From NCBI GenBank assembly GCA_038502055.1, contig JAXRKN010000027.1, positions 496,001-560,000 on the forward strand: a stretch of DNA of 64,000 bases. The letters run 5' to 3'. Made by a program: the position numbers and the translations under genes. Of the stretch, positions 12,180-24,127 are shown one piece after another. The DNA is from Tanytarsus gracilentus (taxonomy: Eukaryota > Arthropoda > Insecta > Diptera > Chironomidae). Each line of letters begins with the position of its first letter. Within the stretch, counting starts at the first letter, position 1. Under the pieces are notes generated by a model. It was not told the DNA's origin and did not search any database. It was given only the letters and a program-made list of their open reading frames with translations.

Positions 12180-13835
12180 ATGGAGAGTTGTATTTTATGC
12201 TTTAACTTCATGTCTGATGAAGAAACCATTCATCTCGATCAAAGTTTTTCGTCGAACTTGCCCGGAATCGATATAATTCAACTTCATTTTCCATTCGCTG
12301 ATGTAAGTTAAAAAATTTATAAAATTAATTCAGTAATAAAAACATTTTACTATAAATTCTACATTTCATTAACACATTCTACATTTTAGAAAATCTTCAC
12401 ATCCGAAAATCCTCGAGTTCTCTGTAAACTTTGTTGGTCGAATTGTGAAAATTTCCACGAATTTTACCAAATAGTCGCCAATAATTACAGCGTCCCATCT
12501 TTAGACGAGCTCAAAGTTAAAATCGAGAGCATTGACGTCAACGATGAAGTATTTGAAGAGTACATTCAGGATGAACAGAGCGAAGAGCAAAAATTCGAAA
12601 TCAATTATGATTTCAATCCAGATTCACCCGACTATTCGCCGCGAATTAAAAGGAGAAAGAGAAAAGCTAAAAATGACACGCCGAAAGCATCTCGCGGAAA
12701 TTTAATCGCAATTGATCCAGCTGACGATAAGAAAATTTGTCTCTTTGCGTCAATGGCTTGCGAAATTTGTTCGATTCCACTCGATTCAATGGCAAATGCG
12801 GCTTCACACTACAAGAAAGATCACAACATGAAAGGATATTTAAAATGTTGCGGCAGAAAATTCACTCAGCGGTATCGACTCGTCGATCATATCAACACAC
12901 ACCTGAATATTTCCTACATTTGCCAAGTGTGTGGAAAGAAATTCGATACTAAACAGTATTTGAGAAATCACATGGTCCATCATGAAGATGTTAAGCTTTA
13001 TGTGAGTATATTTAGTCAAGTAATGAAGTTTTCAATTGATTATTTTTTCTATTTTTAGGAGTGTGATCGTTGCGGCAAAAGTTTCGCTAAGAAATTCCTC
13101 ATTAAAAATCACCTAACGACCGTTCACCTTTACGATAACGTTGAGCCGTCGTTCGCATGTCATTACGAAGGTTGTGAAAAAATTTATGTCAACGCTGTTC
13201 GTTTAAAGCATCACATTAAATATTCGCATGAGAATGTCGACAAGGAAATTTGTGAAATTTGTTCAAAAACTTTTAGCCTCAAGAATTCGCTCGATGAACA
13301 TATGAAAATTCATACAAGACGACCCGAGGATAGATTTAAATGTGAGGTCTGCGGACATTTTATTAGCGATCGAAAAACTTTCAATAAGCACGTCAAAAAT
13401 CATGAGACGGAACATCTTGACAATACGTGCCACTATTGTGGGAAGAGATCGCCAAATTTAAATGCACTAAAGAGACACATCAGATATGTACATGAGACGC
13501 TGCCGACGCATCAATGCAGGTGAGAAATTTAGAAATAATTTTAAATCAATATTAACAATTTATAATTTTAGATTCTGTGAAAAAGCTTTTAAACGTCCAC
13601 GAGACCTGATCGACCACGAAGCAGCAATTCACACTCATCAAGAGCTTTACGAGTGCACTTTTTGTTCAAAGACTTTGTAAGTTAAACATTTAAGATACGT
13701 TAATAAATGTTATAATAATTTCGATATTTCAGCCGCAATCAGTCGAACATGTTGTCGCATAGGAAAAAAGATCATCCAGAGAGCTACGTTAAACCGGCTT
13801 ATATGAGAGAAGACATCACATGATAAACCATTAAT
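12180..13835 (+). CDS. ZAD-C2H2 zinc-finger protein, tandem copy 2
   Basis: Five exons (12180-12302, 12390-13001, 13059-13519, 13572-13676, 13733-13835) encode 467 residues. The ZAD signature is CILC at residues 4-7 and CKLC at 53-56. Finger order and linkers match copy 1, for example the GYLKCCGRKFTQRYRLVDH finger, the HTRRPEDR linker and the HVCGKKSPN/HYCGKRSPN finger. The C-terminal tail after the last finger is shorter and diverged. The basic stretch RIKRRKRKAK near residue 135 could be a nuclear localisation signal. Acts presumably as a nuclear DNA-binding regulator; target unknown. Confidence 0.92.
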
Positions 13836-13899
13836 TTTAGTTGAAAGTTGTTTCTAAAAGCACACAATTAAAATAAATTGAATGAACTTAAATTTTATT

Positions 13900-16044
13900 T
13901 CAATTCAAGAAATCGGTTAAATGCTTTAGAAACAAAATCAAACCTAAAACATCTTTGACAAATCTCTTTAACTTTAATTTAAAATGAGGCACTAAAAATT
14001 CAATCAAAAAACACAAAATTATAATGCCAACCGATTCTAACCATAAAATAAAACCAAATTCTAGATCATTAACTGACAAAATCGAAGGTTCACGTTCTGG
14101 TTCTTTATATAACGTGGCTTTTTCAAATAAAATCTTATAATCCCTCTGAACTATCCCGCCAGCAATTAGACGACCTGCGATGCTCTCTAAAACGTTGAAA
14201 ACAAAACTTCCTTTTTGCAACATATATCCAGCTATGTATCGTCTATGTTTCTCTTCGAGAATGACTCCGCGCTTTCGACATTCGATGCTAAAACTTTCAA
14301 TGAGACCTTTTTCCAAGAAAATTGCAAATTTAGCTGAAGAATTTTTAATTTGACCGCAGTAGAGATCTCTAATCTCAAAGGGTGTCATAAAAATCGTGGA
14401 TGAACTGGAAAGGATAAGAACAGGGGGTAGGAAGCTCGCAGGTACTGAAATACCTTCAGGTATTTTGCAGGTACTAGCAGGTATTCAGTACCTGTAAGCT
14501 TCCCACTCCTGTATAAGAATTAACCTAAAAAAAGTTTCAAATTTTGATTCATACCTGGCATTGGCATGCAAAACATCGTTCAAAAACATAAGTTCAACTT
14601 GGTTGCCAACAATAATAAACCTAAATTTATTGTCCAAAAGATCTTGATAAGTTTTAACTGGTGGTTTTCTCATCTCAGTTGTTAACATCTCGAAAAAGAC
14701 GCCTTAAAAAATTTTAAAAATATTTTTTTAATCAATTTAATTAATGTAAAAAATCCAACCTTGATATCCATTGCGAATGATTAAGTTGAAGAGAATGAAT
14801 GAAATCAAAATGATTCTCGCGAAGTTGTTACTCGGCAGCTTAATTTGTCCGATGCCGAAGAAACTTCCGACGACATTTAAGGACGGAACTTTGACGCCGG
14901 CGCCGTAAATCATTTCTTGGATTTTTTTCGGGAATTTATTAACGATGAAAATTGTCATAAAAGCCAAGCTGAATGTTGTAAATAGATAAAACCAAGTGTC
15001 GTAATCGAATGGTAGAGAGAGTTTCTCGTAAGCTGTATAAGATTCACCAGGCGTCACAACGAAAGCATATTCGATAACAAACCACTCAGTCGACACATCC
15101 CACACGTCCGAGTTGAATGGTTTAATTCCAAGCGACATAAAATGCATTTCACTCTCATTCATCATCACGCCTCGATAGGGCGGACTTCGACGAATTACAT
15201 ATTTGTTTATGCTATCAAAAGACATCGTGAAGACGTGCAAAAATGGCTTGAAGTTACCGCGTTGCGCGAGAATATCAATTAGGTAAATATAGCTTGAATG
15301 TGGCTTTAAATTGCTCGATTGATACTTTTGGATGGTCTCGAATTGATTGGGAGCCGAAAAAACGTCTCCGACTTTCATGATGCCGAAAAATATTTGCGAT
15401 AGAAATTGAAGATTGAAAGTTATCAGACAGCCGTGAAAATCGAGAAATTTGTTGTAATTTTGCAATTTTAATTTCCATTCGCGTGATTTTTTATTGAAGC
15501 TGTTGATTGTGATCACTTGAGGAGTTGAGCATGCTTTTTTAGTGTAAAGTTCGATTGTTTTAAGCTCGATGACATTCTTTAGATTGATTATGAAAAACAT
15601 GTGTGCCAACGACTGCTTTCCGACATTAAAATATTTTTCACCTTGGTCAAATTTTAAATTTTGAAGTTGCAACTTTTCACTCTCAAGCGAGTAAACGAAA
15701 ATTTTTATCGATTTTGGAAGTTTGGGACTGACCAAAGTTGTTCGAGTGAAGTGGTAAAGTTCACGATTCGTGCAGAAAACCGCTAAAGTGGATTTTTGAA
15801 TGACTTTCGGATGGTTTTGGATGTTTTTAAAATATTTTAAATCTGCTGGTAAATTTTCGCTCTCAACGTCGCTTAAAATTTTGTCAATTTTACATTTTTT
15901 CACTTGAGATTTGCACAAAAGTAAAATGTCAAGTTGATTAATTTCAATTAATAAAAACTCTTTAATTATATCGCGAATCGCTGCTGAAATCGAATCACAC
16001 TTAAATTCTTTTATGAGGAGAAAAATTAATAAAATTCTCAACAT
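13900..16044 (-). CDS. Divergent ionotropic receptor (IR)
   Basis: Three exons (16044-14760, 14702-14555, 14404-13900) encode 645 residues. The start at 16044 gives a signal peptide (MLRILLIFLLIKEFKC); the frame upstream has no ATG. A long extracellular part is followed by membrane segment 1 near residues 350-368 (WFYLFTTFSLAFMTIFIV), the pore/M2-M3 region ending RIILISFILFNLIIRNGYQG, a second ligand-binding half beginning MRKPPVKTYQDLLDNKF, and a last membrane helix (FGFILWLESVGIIILCFLIEFL). This is the layout of insect chemosensory IRs related to ionotropic glutamate receptors, of the divergent non-antennal type. The short intron 2 carries a MITE (14421-14511). Confidence 0.88.
14421..14511 (-). 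mobile_element. hAT-like MITE inside IR intron 2
   Basis: A 91-bp element begins CAGGGGGTAGGAAGCTCGCA and ends with its imperfect inverse, TGTAAGCTTCCCACTCCTG, giving terminal inverted repeats of about 28 bp. It is flanked by GATAAGAA on the left and TATAAGAA on the right, an 8-bp target duplication with one mismatch. CAG-starting termini and 8-bp duplications are characteristic of hAT elements. Removing the element and one duplication leaves a 51-nt intron, the normal size here. Confidence 0.8.
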
Positions 16045-16463
16045 GTTCTTTGACGGGGTTTGAAAAAAGAATGAAAGAAATTTATCGGAAAAGTGTTTAA
16101 TAAAATTCAAGGTATAAAAGAGAATTAATTAAGGTTTTGTGTTCATGATAACAATCGACATGTAAAACAGACAGAAAATATTTTTTACAAATTTTTGGAA
16201 ATATATAAAAAATAGATTTTTCGTAAAAGTAAAATTTTGGTTGTAAAATTTTACTAAGCAATTTTCAATTTAGGAAAAATCTACTAAATTAAAAATATTT
16301 TTAGTAAAAAATATAAATTTTTCATGCTCTAAAATCGAGAGAGAAAAACTTTTTGCGATCATTTTCACTCAAATTTTCTTCTCTCATTTTCTCAATTTTC
16401 TTTTTCTCTCTCAAGTTTCATTTTTCGGAAAATTTTAACCTCTCGAAAATAATTTTCTAAATC
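16045..16463. other. Divergent promoter region IR / SMYD4-like
   Basis: 419 bp between the IR start (minus) and the SMYD4-like start (plus). AT-rich with CT-rich runs near 16378-16430. No gene seen. Confidence 0.5.
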
Positions 16464-19045
16464 ATGAGTTCGATCAGCGAAATCGACAGCATTTTTACAA
16501 CACAGTGCAGCACAAAGACAGTTCAATCGAATGACAATGGATTTTTTATGAATTTCTATCTCACCGTCGTCGATTCATTTAAGTCCAACGAGGAATTTAA
16601 AACATGGCTGAAAACTCAGTTTTCGAAATGCGAGAGCGATCGAGAGAAGATGCAATTGCTGTATGAAGATCAGACAGTGTCTTGGGAAATTCTCGGCACG
16701 CTCGAACATGTGACGGAAATTTATAGAAAAAAAGATGCGATTTTTTCGTGGCAGAAGAGAGAGCAAGTGATTAAAATGTTGCAAGTGAGCGATGAGGGAC
16801 AAACTCAAGTGTCGTTTGATAAATTGTTGATTCTCGCGAGTCAGGCGGTGATGAGGGCACCAATGGGAGGTGAAATATTTTTTAATTAATTTTATTTTAC
16901 AATTTTTAAAATTGAGTTTTTCAGACGTTGAAAGAGAAATCGACAATGGACTCACTTTGTCATTGGCTTTAGCAACGAGATCGGAAGTTTTTCTTAGACT
17001 TCATGACGGTGTCAATGGATTAAAAGACCTTCAACTTGCCGCCAAGTTTGGTTTGCCGATTAAAAATAATCCCGAATATTATGCGAAGCTGTCGAAATTT
17101 TATGCATGTAAGATTTTATTTAGATTGAAATTTTTTTTGGGGATTCATGGAAGATTTTAACGATCTTAATTAAGTTTTATTATTTTACAAAAAATTAATT
17201 AAAATTTTTTCAATTAATTGAATTGTTTTAATTAATTTATTTATTTTAAGTTACTCAATTAGTATCAAATTAATTTAAGTTTTTGAATTAATATAAATAA
17301 TTAAAATTAATTGACATCAAATTAATTAATTTTAATTCCCTCAGTGCTCAACGAGGACAAAAAGTGTGAAATTTCCATCAAACTTTACCATCAATTAATC
17401 GGTTATGATAATTATCGTCGTGACAATCTTCAATTTGAATGCGAGAGTCTCAAAAAATCACCAAAAGCTCAGCAAGAACCATCAAAACCACTTCCGGTGT
17501 TAAAAAATTCATCAAAAGACACAGAAATCAGCAAATGCACTTCATCGAGTCTTAAGTTGGTCGAATCAAAAGAGGCTGGAAAATATTTCACTGCCAATGG
17601 AGAAATTGAAGCTGGTGAAGTAGTTTTAGTAGAAAAAGCTAAATGTGCCTGCTTGTATCCGAAGAATTTTGGGACTCATTGCCATCACTGCTTTGCTAGG
17701 TGAGTGAAGTTAAAAGTTTTAAAAATTTCACTAATTTTTTTGAAATTTAATTTATAAAAATTAAAGTTTTGAATATTTCTTAATTTTTATTAATTAAATT
17801 TCAAAAAATTAGTGAATTTAACAAAATTATAAAAAATTCATTGAAATATAAAAAAATTTAAATTTTTCAAAACTCCTGAAAAAAATTAATTTATTTTAAA
17901 ATTTAATTTCCCCATCTTTTTTAAGACTCACAGCACCACTCGGCTGCACTGACTGCGCCTCAGTCGCTTTTTGCTCCCTCGAATGCCGCGATGTCGCACT
18001 TTCATCTTACCACAAATTCGAGTGCAAATATCTCGATCTTTTAATCGGCTCTGGCATGTCGATTCTCTGCCACATCGCACTTCGAATGATTCTTCAATTT
18101 AAGACACCCGAAGCCGCTCTCGAAGCTGGCAAAAAATGGACGAAAATTTTCTGCACAAACTCATCGCAAAGGAATGCTGAAGATTTTTTCAAAAGAAGTC
18201 TCATGTCAACTTTTCTCCTTCGATGCTTGCAGAAAAGTGAATTTTTTGGTCGACGCACGACGGAATCAGCTGAGCCGACATCGAATGAAATTGAAATCGG
18301 TTCACTTTTATTTTCTTACTTGCAATCGCTTCAATTTAATGCTCATGAAATTTACGAGACCATCACGGTCGGTCACAAGTTCATGAAAGCAAAAATTAAT
18401 TACATCGGAGTCGGAATTTATGAAGTTGGTGCGATGCTGAATCATGAATGCTATCCAAGTGTCATGAGATATTTTAATGGAACGAGTTTGATTTTTAATA
18501 CAATTCGGCCGCACAAAAATGACGAAGTTGTGGCTGAAAATTATGGACCGATTTTCACCAAACAAAATTTAAATGAAAGACAAAGAAATTTGGCATCGAG
18601 ATATTGGTTCAAGTGTGATTGTAAGCCGTGTAAGGAAAATTGGCCGATTTTAGATAAATTAAACAATCAATGCCGATTAAAATGTTCGAGTGAAAATTGC
18701 GAAGGATTTTTTTCACATCCTCAAAATGCGAAAATGATGAAAGTCAAATGTGGAAAGTGCAAGAAATTAATTTCACTTCAAAAGTCTTTGGATGTTTTGG
18801 GAGAGGCTGAAGAGTTGTTTAGGGAAGCTGCAGAAGCTATGGAGGTAAAATTTCATTAAATTTAATTTAAAAATTCATGATTAATTTTTTAGGCTGAAGA
18901 TGTTGAGAAAGCGATTGAAGATTTTAAAAATGGCATCGAGATGTTCCACAAAGTTGCGCTGCCACCTCATAAAGATCTTCACATTGCTCAAGAGTCACTC
19001 AGAGCTTGCATTGCCACTGCTGGAAACACTTTTGCATTTCAATAA
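16464..19045 (+). CDS. SMYD4-like SET and MYND domain protein
   Basis: Five exons (16464-16869, 16925-17107, 17345-17699, 17926-18844, 18893-19045) encode 671 residues. The N-terminal helical part carries the SMYD4-type TPR-like block (SLALATRSEVFLRLHDGVNG, then LQLAAKFGLP). Exons 3-4 encode a MYND zinc finger from about residue 305 (CHHCF ... CTDC ... CSLEC ... H-KFEC), interrupting a split SET domain. The SET core near residue 485 reads GAMLNHECYPSVMRYFNG, followed by AENYGP and the post-SET cysteines CDCKPC. The usual NHSCxPN is NHECYPS here, so methyltransferase activity is uncertain. SMYD4 proteins act in cytosol and nucleus on lysine or as regulators; the substrate is unknown. Confidence 0.9.
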
Positions 19046-19301
19046 TGATTCAAGCTAAAAATTAAGCTTCATATTCCCACAGAACAATTTTAGAGTCAAA
19101 TTTACATAAATTTTTTGACGTAAAAATTTGACGTTTTATCGCCATTTTTTTGACGTTAAATTTTATATAAAACTTAGATTCATTTAACGTAAAATTGACG
19201 TTAAAAATTTACTTTAAATTAAATTTTATTTCTTTTTTGAATTTGAATAAAAACCTCAAATTTTATTGCGAATAAAAAAGTATAAAAAATCAAAAACATT
19301 T

Positions 19302-19755
19302 TCATTGACATTCAACTTCGCCAGCATAAACACATGCATCTATGTTTTCATCATAAAATAATCCATGATAGCAATTCATCGAATAAGTTCGACCCCAAAC
19401 GCACGTGATAAATTTATCGCAATGATTCGGATCTTTATAATTTCCATTTTGTCTGAACTCGCATGGATTGAGGACGCAGTTTGCTTGTTTGTGATAAAGA
19501 CAGCTATCACTTTCCGGATGGTAGTGAGTTCCACTGGCGCAAGACATTGAGTAAGAAAAATAATTTGAACACATGTAGAATTTTGAGCAATTTTCAGGAT
19601 CTCGATAATTTCCATCGGGTTTGCGAAAGCAAGAAAATTTCAGTTGATTCAACTAAAGAGTGAAAATTTAATTTTTAAATGTTTAAAAATTTTAAACTCA
19701 CCTGAAAATTTGCAGAAACAACTTGAAGAACAGAAATAAAAACTAAAAATTTCAT
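19302..19755 (-). CDS. Secreted protein with two peritrophin-A chitin-binding domains
   Basis: Two exons (19755-19702 and 19652-19302) encode 134 residues. Exon 1 is an 18-residue signal peptide (MKFLVFISVLQVVSANFQ). The rest is two CBM14 domains of about 55 residues each, with six-cysteine patterns around CFRKPDGNYRDPENCSKFYMC and CEFRQNGNYKDPNHCDKFITC, each ending in a C-x(8-12)-C pair. CBM14 proteins bind chitin in cuticle or gut peritrophic matrix. With only two domains and no long linkers it is a small peritrophin or cuticle-analogous protein. Confidence 0.9.
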
Positions 19756-20871
19756 CGTGACGAAGCTGAAAAATAATTCAAAATAAAATCATCAATAACC
19801 ATGACCAAAGACAATAATAATTCTTCTGACAATATAATTTTGATTAATTACAGGTAAAACATTGTTAATTAAAAATTATCAATCAAATGATTCAAAAATT
19901 ACTCATGGGAAATTTTGATTGCGTCAAATTTTTTATGCACGATACGAAATCAAATTATTTCTGGAATGCAATTTTAATAATTCTAAGAAATGTTTTTGAG
20001 ATTTTTTAGATTTATATTTTCAACTATTTAAATTTTTTTAAAATTATTTTAAAGATTTTTATGAATTTAAATTTTCAACTGTTTAAAATTCCTTGAATAT
20101 TTTTTTATAAATTTTTAACCCATATTTTTCCTTATCCACAAATTTTTATCAATTTCAACTGACTTGATTTTTAAATTAAAATATGTGCACTAATTTTTTT
20201 ATTGCGGCTCCAAAATTTCGATCTTCTCAATTCACCGCTTATTTAAAAACTGATTCGCTCTTTCTCATAAAAAAAGTCGCGTAAATTTCTTCGTTATCAA
20301 ATTTTTTTCAAGCATGTCAAATTGGTTGTCAAACTCGTGTCTAAATTATGTACTGATAGCACACCAAAAATGATGCATTTGTTTAACAAATGTTCAACAT
20401 AAGTTTTTGTGAAAGAAAACCCAACAGGATCTCACTTCCAGCACTAAACCTTAAAACTACTGGATCTCGCTTCCAGAGCTGGATCTTATTCCCAAAGGAT
20501 CTCAATTTAAGCACTGAATCTTAGTTACTTAAGAGAAAATTACTTAAGATTTTTATTTCTAAAATTTCCACTTTTAAAATTTTTTCTTTAATTTAGTTTG
20601 ATTTAAATTTTATTTTTCTGTATTAACGAATTTAAAAATTTTAAACTTTTAAATCTTCTTAATTAATTTCTCAAACCATAAAAAAATAATTTCATACCTG
20701 AAAAAAAAGATTTAAAAACTGAAACTTTTGCTGTAAATTTTGTCAGTTTTGCTTGAACTTTCATTTTAAAAAGAAGTTAAATTTTAATTTAATTAAAAAA
20801 ATCAAAAACAAAAATTAAAAAATTAATCAATAAAAATTAAATTTTTTTTGACATTCCTAAAAGTTCCTTCA
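19756..20871. other. Intergenic with a GGATCT-type repeat cluster
   Basis: AT-rich spacer between the chitin-binding gene (minus) and the LRR gene (plus). A cluster of GGATCT/TTCCAG repeats lies at 20425-20525. No gene is recognised; an upstream signal-peptide exon for the LRR gene could be hidden here but I could not find one. Confidence 0.5.
20425..20525. repeat. GGATCT...TTCCAG dispersed repeat
   Basis: Four GGATCT units, three of them as GGATCTC-x-CTTCCAG or GGATCTTATTCC, are packed in 100 bp. The same motif recurs in introns at 27400-27490 and 32318-32470 (inverted) and at 49015-49220. Confidence 0.5.
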
Positions 20872-21630
20872 ATGGAAATTCCTTGTGAATTTATTTTCGA
20901 CGGCTTCACGTACAAATGTGTCGTGTCCAACTTTGATTTTTCGAAACCATCTAAAATCAAAAACTTTAATGGTGAACATCGTCCATCACTCTCGAACAAA
21001 AATGTGACTGTAATTTCCTTCGAGTCCTGCACCATGCCCGATTTTCCACGAGGACTCACAGAATTTTTTTCGAATCTTTCTGTGATTCAAATTTGCTCGT
21101 GTGGACTGAAAAAAATCACGAAAGAAGACATTCAAGGATATCCGGATTTGGTTTATATTGGAATCATTGACAATGAAATCACTTCACTACCTGCGAATCT
21201 TTTCGAGGCAAATGCCAAGGTTGAATTTATCGACTTCAGCTTAAATAAAATTTCATCTATAAGTTCGATGATTTTTGCGCCATTATCAAAAGTTTATGGC
21301 GTGAGTTTGCGACAAAATAAATCGATTGACGCGCACTACATTCTCGACGATCTCGAGAGCAGCGTTGGAAGTCTCGAAGAGCTGATGGAAAGTATTAAAA
21401 TCAACTGTCGACCACTCGAAGACCTCAAAACAATTGCAGCTTTAAAGTTGAGTGAAAATGTTTCGAAGAAAAATGCCGCAAAAATTTTCTTCTATGGTCA
21501 TCGATTTGGCATCACGGCAATGAAGAGAAAGGCATTTTTGTACTTGAAGAAAAATGTTTTTCCTTGGATTGACGAAAGTTTTTATAGAGACGGAAATAAG
21601 TTGGTGAAATTGGTTATTAAAGATATTTAG
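20872..21630 (+). CDS. Leucine-rich repeat protein with helical C-terminal extension
   Basis: A single open frame of 252 residues from the ATG at 20872. The N-terminus has CEFIFDGFTYKCVVSNFDF, a cysteine cap typical of secreted dipteran LRR proteins. Degenerate LRRs follow (FPRGLTEFFSNLSVIQI, GYPDLVYIGIIDNEITSLP, LFEANAKVEFIDFSLNKISSI). The C-terminal 50 residues (KKNAAKIFFYGHRFGITAMKRKAF) are helical and resemble the segment after a BTB fold. No signal peptide is encoded, so either an upstream exon is missing from this model or the protein is cytosolic. A TTG eight codons upstream is in frame but is not a likely start. Confidence 0.65.
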   Translation: MEIPCEFIFDGFTYKCVVSNFDFSKPSKIKNFNGEHRPSLSNKNVTVISFESCTMPDFPRGLTEFFSNLSVIQICSCGLKKITKEDIQGYPDLVYIGIIDNEITSLPANLFEANAKVEFIDFSLNKISSISSMIFAPLSKVYGVSLRQNKSIDAHYILDDLESSVGSLEELMESIKINCRPLEDLKTIAALKLSENVSKKNAAKIFFYGHRFGITAMKRKAFLYLKKNVFPWIDESFYRDGNKLVKLVIKDI

Positions 21631-21906
21631 AGGGTTTTCTAATATTTTTGTAACTTTTGCTTAAATTTTCATTTTTTATAAAGCTTTAAGATTTTTTAAA
21701 GATGAAATCAAAAAACTTTTTTTGATTCTATTTAGAGATGATGAATTTATTTTTTAAAGAACATAAATTTAACTGATTTTTAAATTTCAAATAGAAATCG
21801 AAAACTTAAATTTAACTGATTTTTAAATTTCAAATAAAGTCAACCACTAAAAATAATGTTAACAAAAATTCAAAACAAAAAAATATTTTTTTATTAAATT
21901 TAAATT

Positions 21907-23386
21907 ATGGCCGAATCTACTTTTACTGGAGCATTAATTGATGTTCGATCTGCGTTATTTAAATGTCGGATTTGTTTCAAACAGAAGAAATCTCTAACTA
22001 AAATCTACAAAAACGACAAAAACTATGCAGCTCAAATTTTTGCATTAACTGGAGTCAAGATCGTCGAATCTCAAGTTCCAGCTTTCATTTGTCAATCGTG
22101 CTTATCAGATCTATCAACAGCAACGGAATTTCGTGTTCAGTGCATAAAATCAGATGAAGAGTTTAGAAAATCCATGAAGAGTCATGAAGAAAAAAAATGG
22201 AGTGAAAATCTCAAGCAACTCTTAAACAACGAAGAAGAAATTGACTTTAAGTCAGTAAAATGCAAGGTTGAGATAGAACAACTCGACGATGATAATGTAA
22301 ATTTTTTAATCATTTCTGTTTGATTTAAAAATTTATTAAAATTCGTTTTTTTAGGAAAGCATCGACTTTTCAAACCACCATGATGATGATTTCGATATCA
22401 AAGAAGAAAAATCTAAAGAAAATCCTCAAGCAAAAAAGATTGAAAGTCCCGACTTTGACTCATCTCAATTTGCTGTTTGCGAGATATGCAAAAAAGTTCT
22501 CAGCTCTCAAAATTGCCTCAGGCGACACATGAAGTGTGTTCACAGCACTCCATTAGTTACGAAAAAAGAGCCAAGACCGAAAATAATTCGACGTCAAAAT
22601 CAGCAACTCTTCGAAAACGCAAAATCAAAAAATTCTACATGTGAGATATGCAATAAAACGCTAAGCTCAAATAAAAATCTCAGACGACACATGAAGGCCG
22701 TGCACAAGCAAATATTAGATCCACCTTCTAAATTAAAATTCATTCTTAAACCTGAAAAAGATCAAGAATACACTTGCGACTATTGCGGAAAAATTTGTTC
22801 GAATAGAACTAAAATCAACGATCACATCCGATGGCACATACGAAATCCTAAGAAAGGCGAAAGACCTCATGGACCCTGTACAGTTTGTGGAGGATTTTAT
22901 CGGACTCGAGATCAGCTCGTAAGACACGAACAAACTCACATACCAAAGACCGCTGAGGACTTTTGGTATTGTGATCTTTGTGGGCATCGCTTTAAAAATC
23001 GATCGCTGCTTTTTGCTCACATTCGATCGCGGCACATTGAGAAAATTCGATTTTACTGTAAATTGTGTCCGGAAAAGAGCTTCGGAACGAAATATGCGTT
23101 AGGAAATCACCGAGACTTTGTGCATCTCAAAATTCGAAAGTTCTTTTGTGAATTTTGCGGCAAAGGATTTCCCAAAAATTGCAAACTTAAACTTCACGTT
23201 CGAATTCACACGGGCGAGAAAGCTTACAAGTGTCAATATTGCGAGAAAAGATTTATTCATCAAACGGATCATATGAGACACGAGTGGGCACACACGGGTA
23301 GAACAAAATATTGCTGTCAACTGTGTCGAACGAGTTGCAATTCAAAGGCGGAGCTTGAAACGCACAAATGTCCGTGGAAATATTGA
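21907..23386 (+). CDS. ZAD-C2H2 zinc-finger protein (nine fingers)
   Basis: Two exons (21907-22296 and 22355-23386) encode 473 residues. ZAD cysteines are CRIC at residues 20-23 and CQSC at 62-65. An acidic/basic linker precedes two similar fingers (CEICKKVLSSQNCLRRHMK and CEICNKTLSSNKNLRRHMK), then about seven more, including canonical ones with the HTGEKAYKC linker. The first two fingers look like an internal duplication. Unlike the ZAD pair at 8.8-13.8 kb it has only one intron and classical linkers, so it is a separate lineage. Expected to be a nuclear DNA-binding protein; target unknown. Confidence 0.92.
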
Positions 23387-23401
23387 TCTTAATATTTTTA
23401 A

Positions 23402-24127
23402 CTAAAACAATTGCCAAACGACACAATCCAACCAATCGTTTTCCTCGTTGGGCTCTTCGTGAAACCAAAAATCTTGCTTGATAAATTTGTGATCTTTATA
23501 CTTGATCGTGCACTCCTGTGCTGACGTCACAATTTCCATGGTCTTTGAGCAGTGAGTTGTGTTTTCGAATGTCGGACAATTGATGAAATTTTGCTGTTGC
23601 TGACATACGAATGTCATGTGCATGAACTCTAAAAAATATTTTTTAAAAAAGTTTAAGAAATAAAATATTTTTTTTACCCGGCATTTGACATTTCTCGAAT
23701 CTCTTCAACTCAATCGGAACTAAAACCAGAAAATTATTAACTAAATTATTAGGAAATTTATTTTATTACCAATTTCTTTGCACTTTCTAATCGATTCCTC
23801 AACGACTGGCATCCACTTTTCTTTCGATATCTTTTTGTCTTTAATGTCGGCTTCATATTGATTGACAACTTGTTCAATCGAATATTTTCCATTATCGAAA
23901 CTTTTTAGTTCATTGTAAATGCAGTCGGGCACGCAACAGTCATCCTCACTTTCGAAGCAATCGCGATAGCAATGATCTGAAGTTGTTTTCTTTGTGTCTG
24001 CAATTGGATAATGACAACAGTCGTAAGGGTGAACGTTGTCGTAGAAAAGATCCGCACATTCTTTCGATAAAGACGATGAAAAATTTAAATCGAGAGTGAA
24101 TAAAAGTAAAAACGTGAAAAGTTTCAT
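23402..24127 (-). CDS. Secreted cysteine-rich protein, plus-C odorant-binding-protein-like
   Basis: Three exons (24127-23770, 23719-23678, 23628-23402) encode 208 residues. A signal peptide (MKLFTFLLLFTLDLNFSSS) is followed by a mature chain with about 15 cysteines. The pattern DCCHYP ... HCYRDCFESEDDCCVPDC, then further cysteines near KCKEI, KCQMP and FVC, is the layout of plus-C odorant-binding proteins: a doubled CC before Pro and extra C-terminal cysteines. Such proteins carry small hydrophobic ligands in sensillar lymph or other secretions. The 42-nt middle exon is supported by phase on both sides. A different cysteine-rich secreted family cannot be excluded. Confidence 0.7.

Noticed and set aside
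16045..16110. Upstream extension of the ionotropic receptor
   Set aside because: The extension starts at a TTG and places a polar segment before the signal peptide; the ATG at 16044 is the better start.
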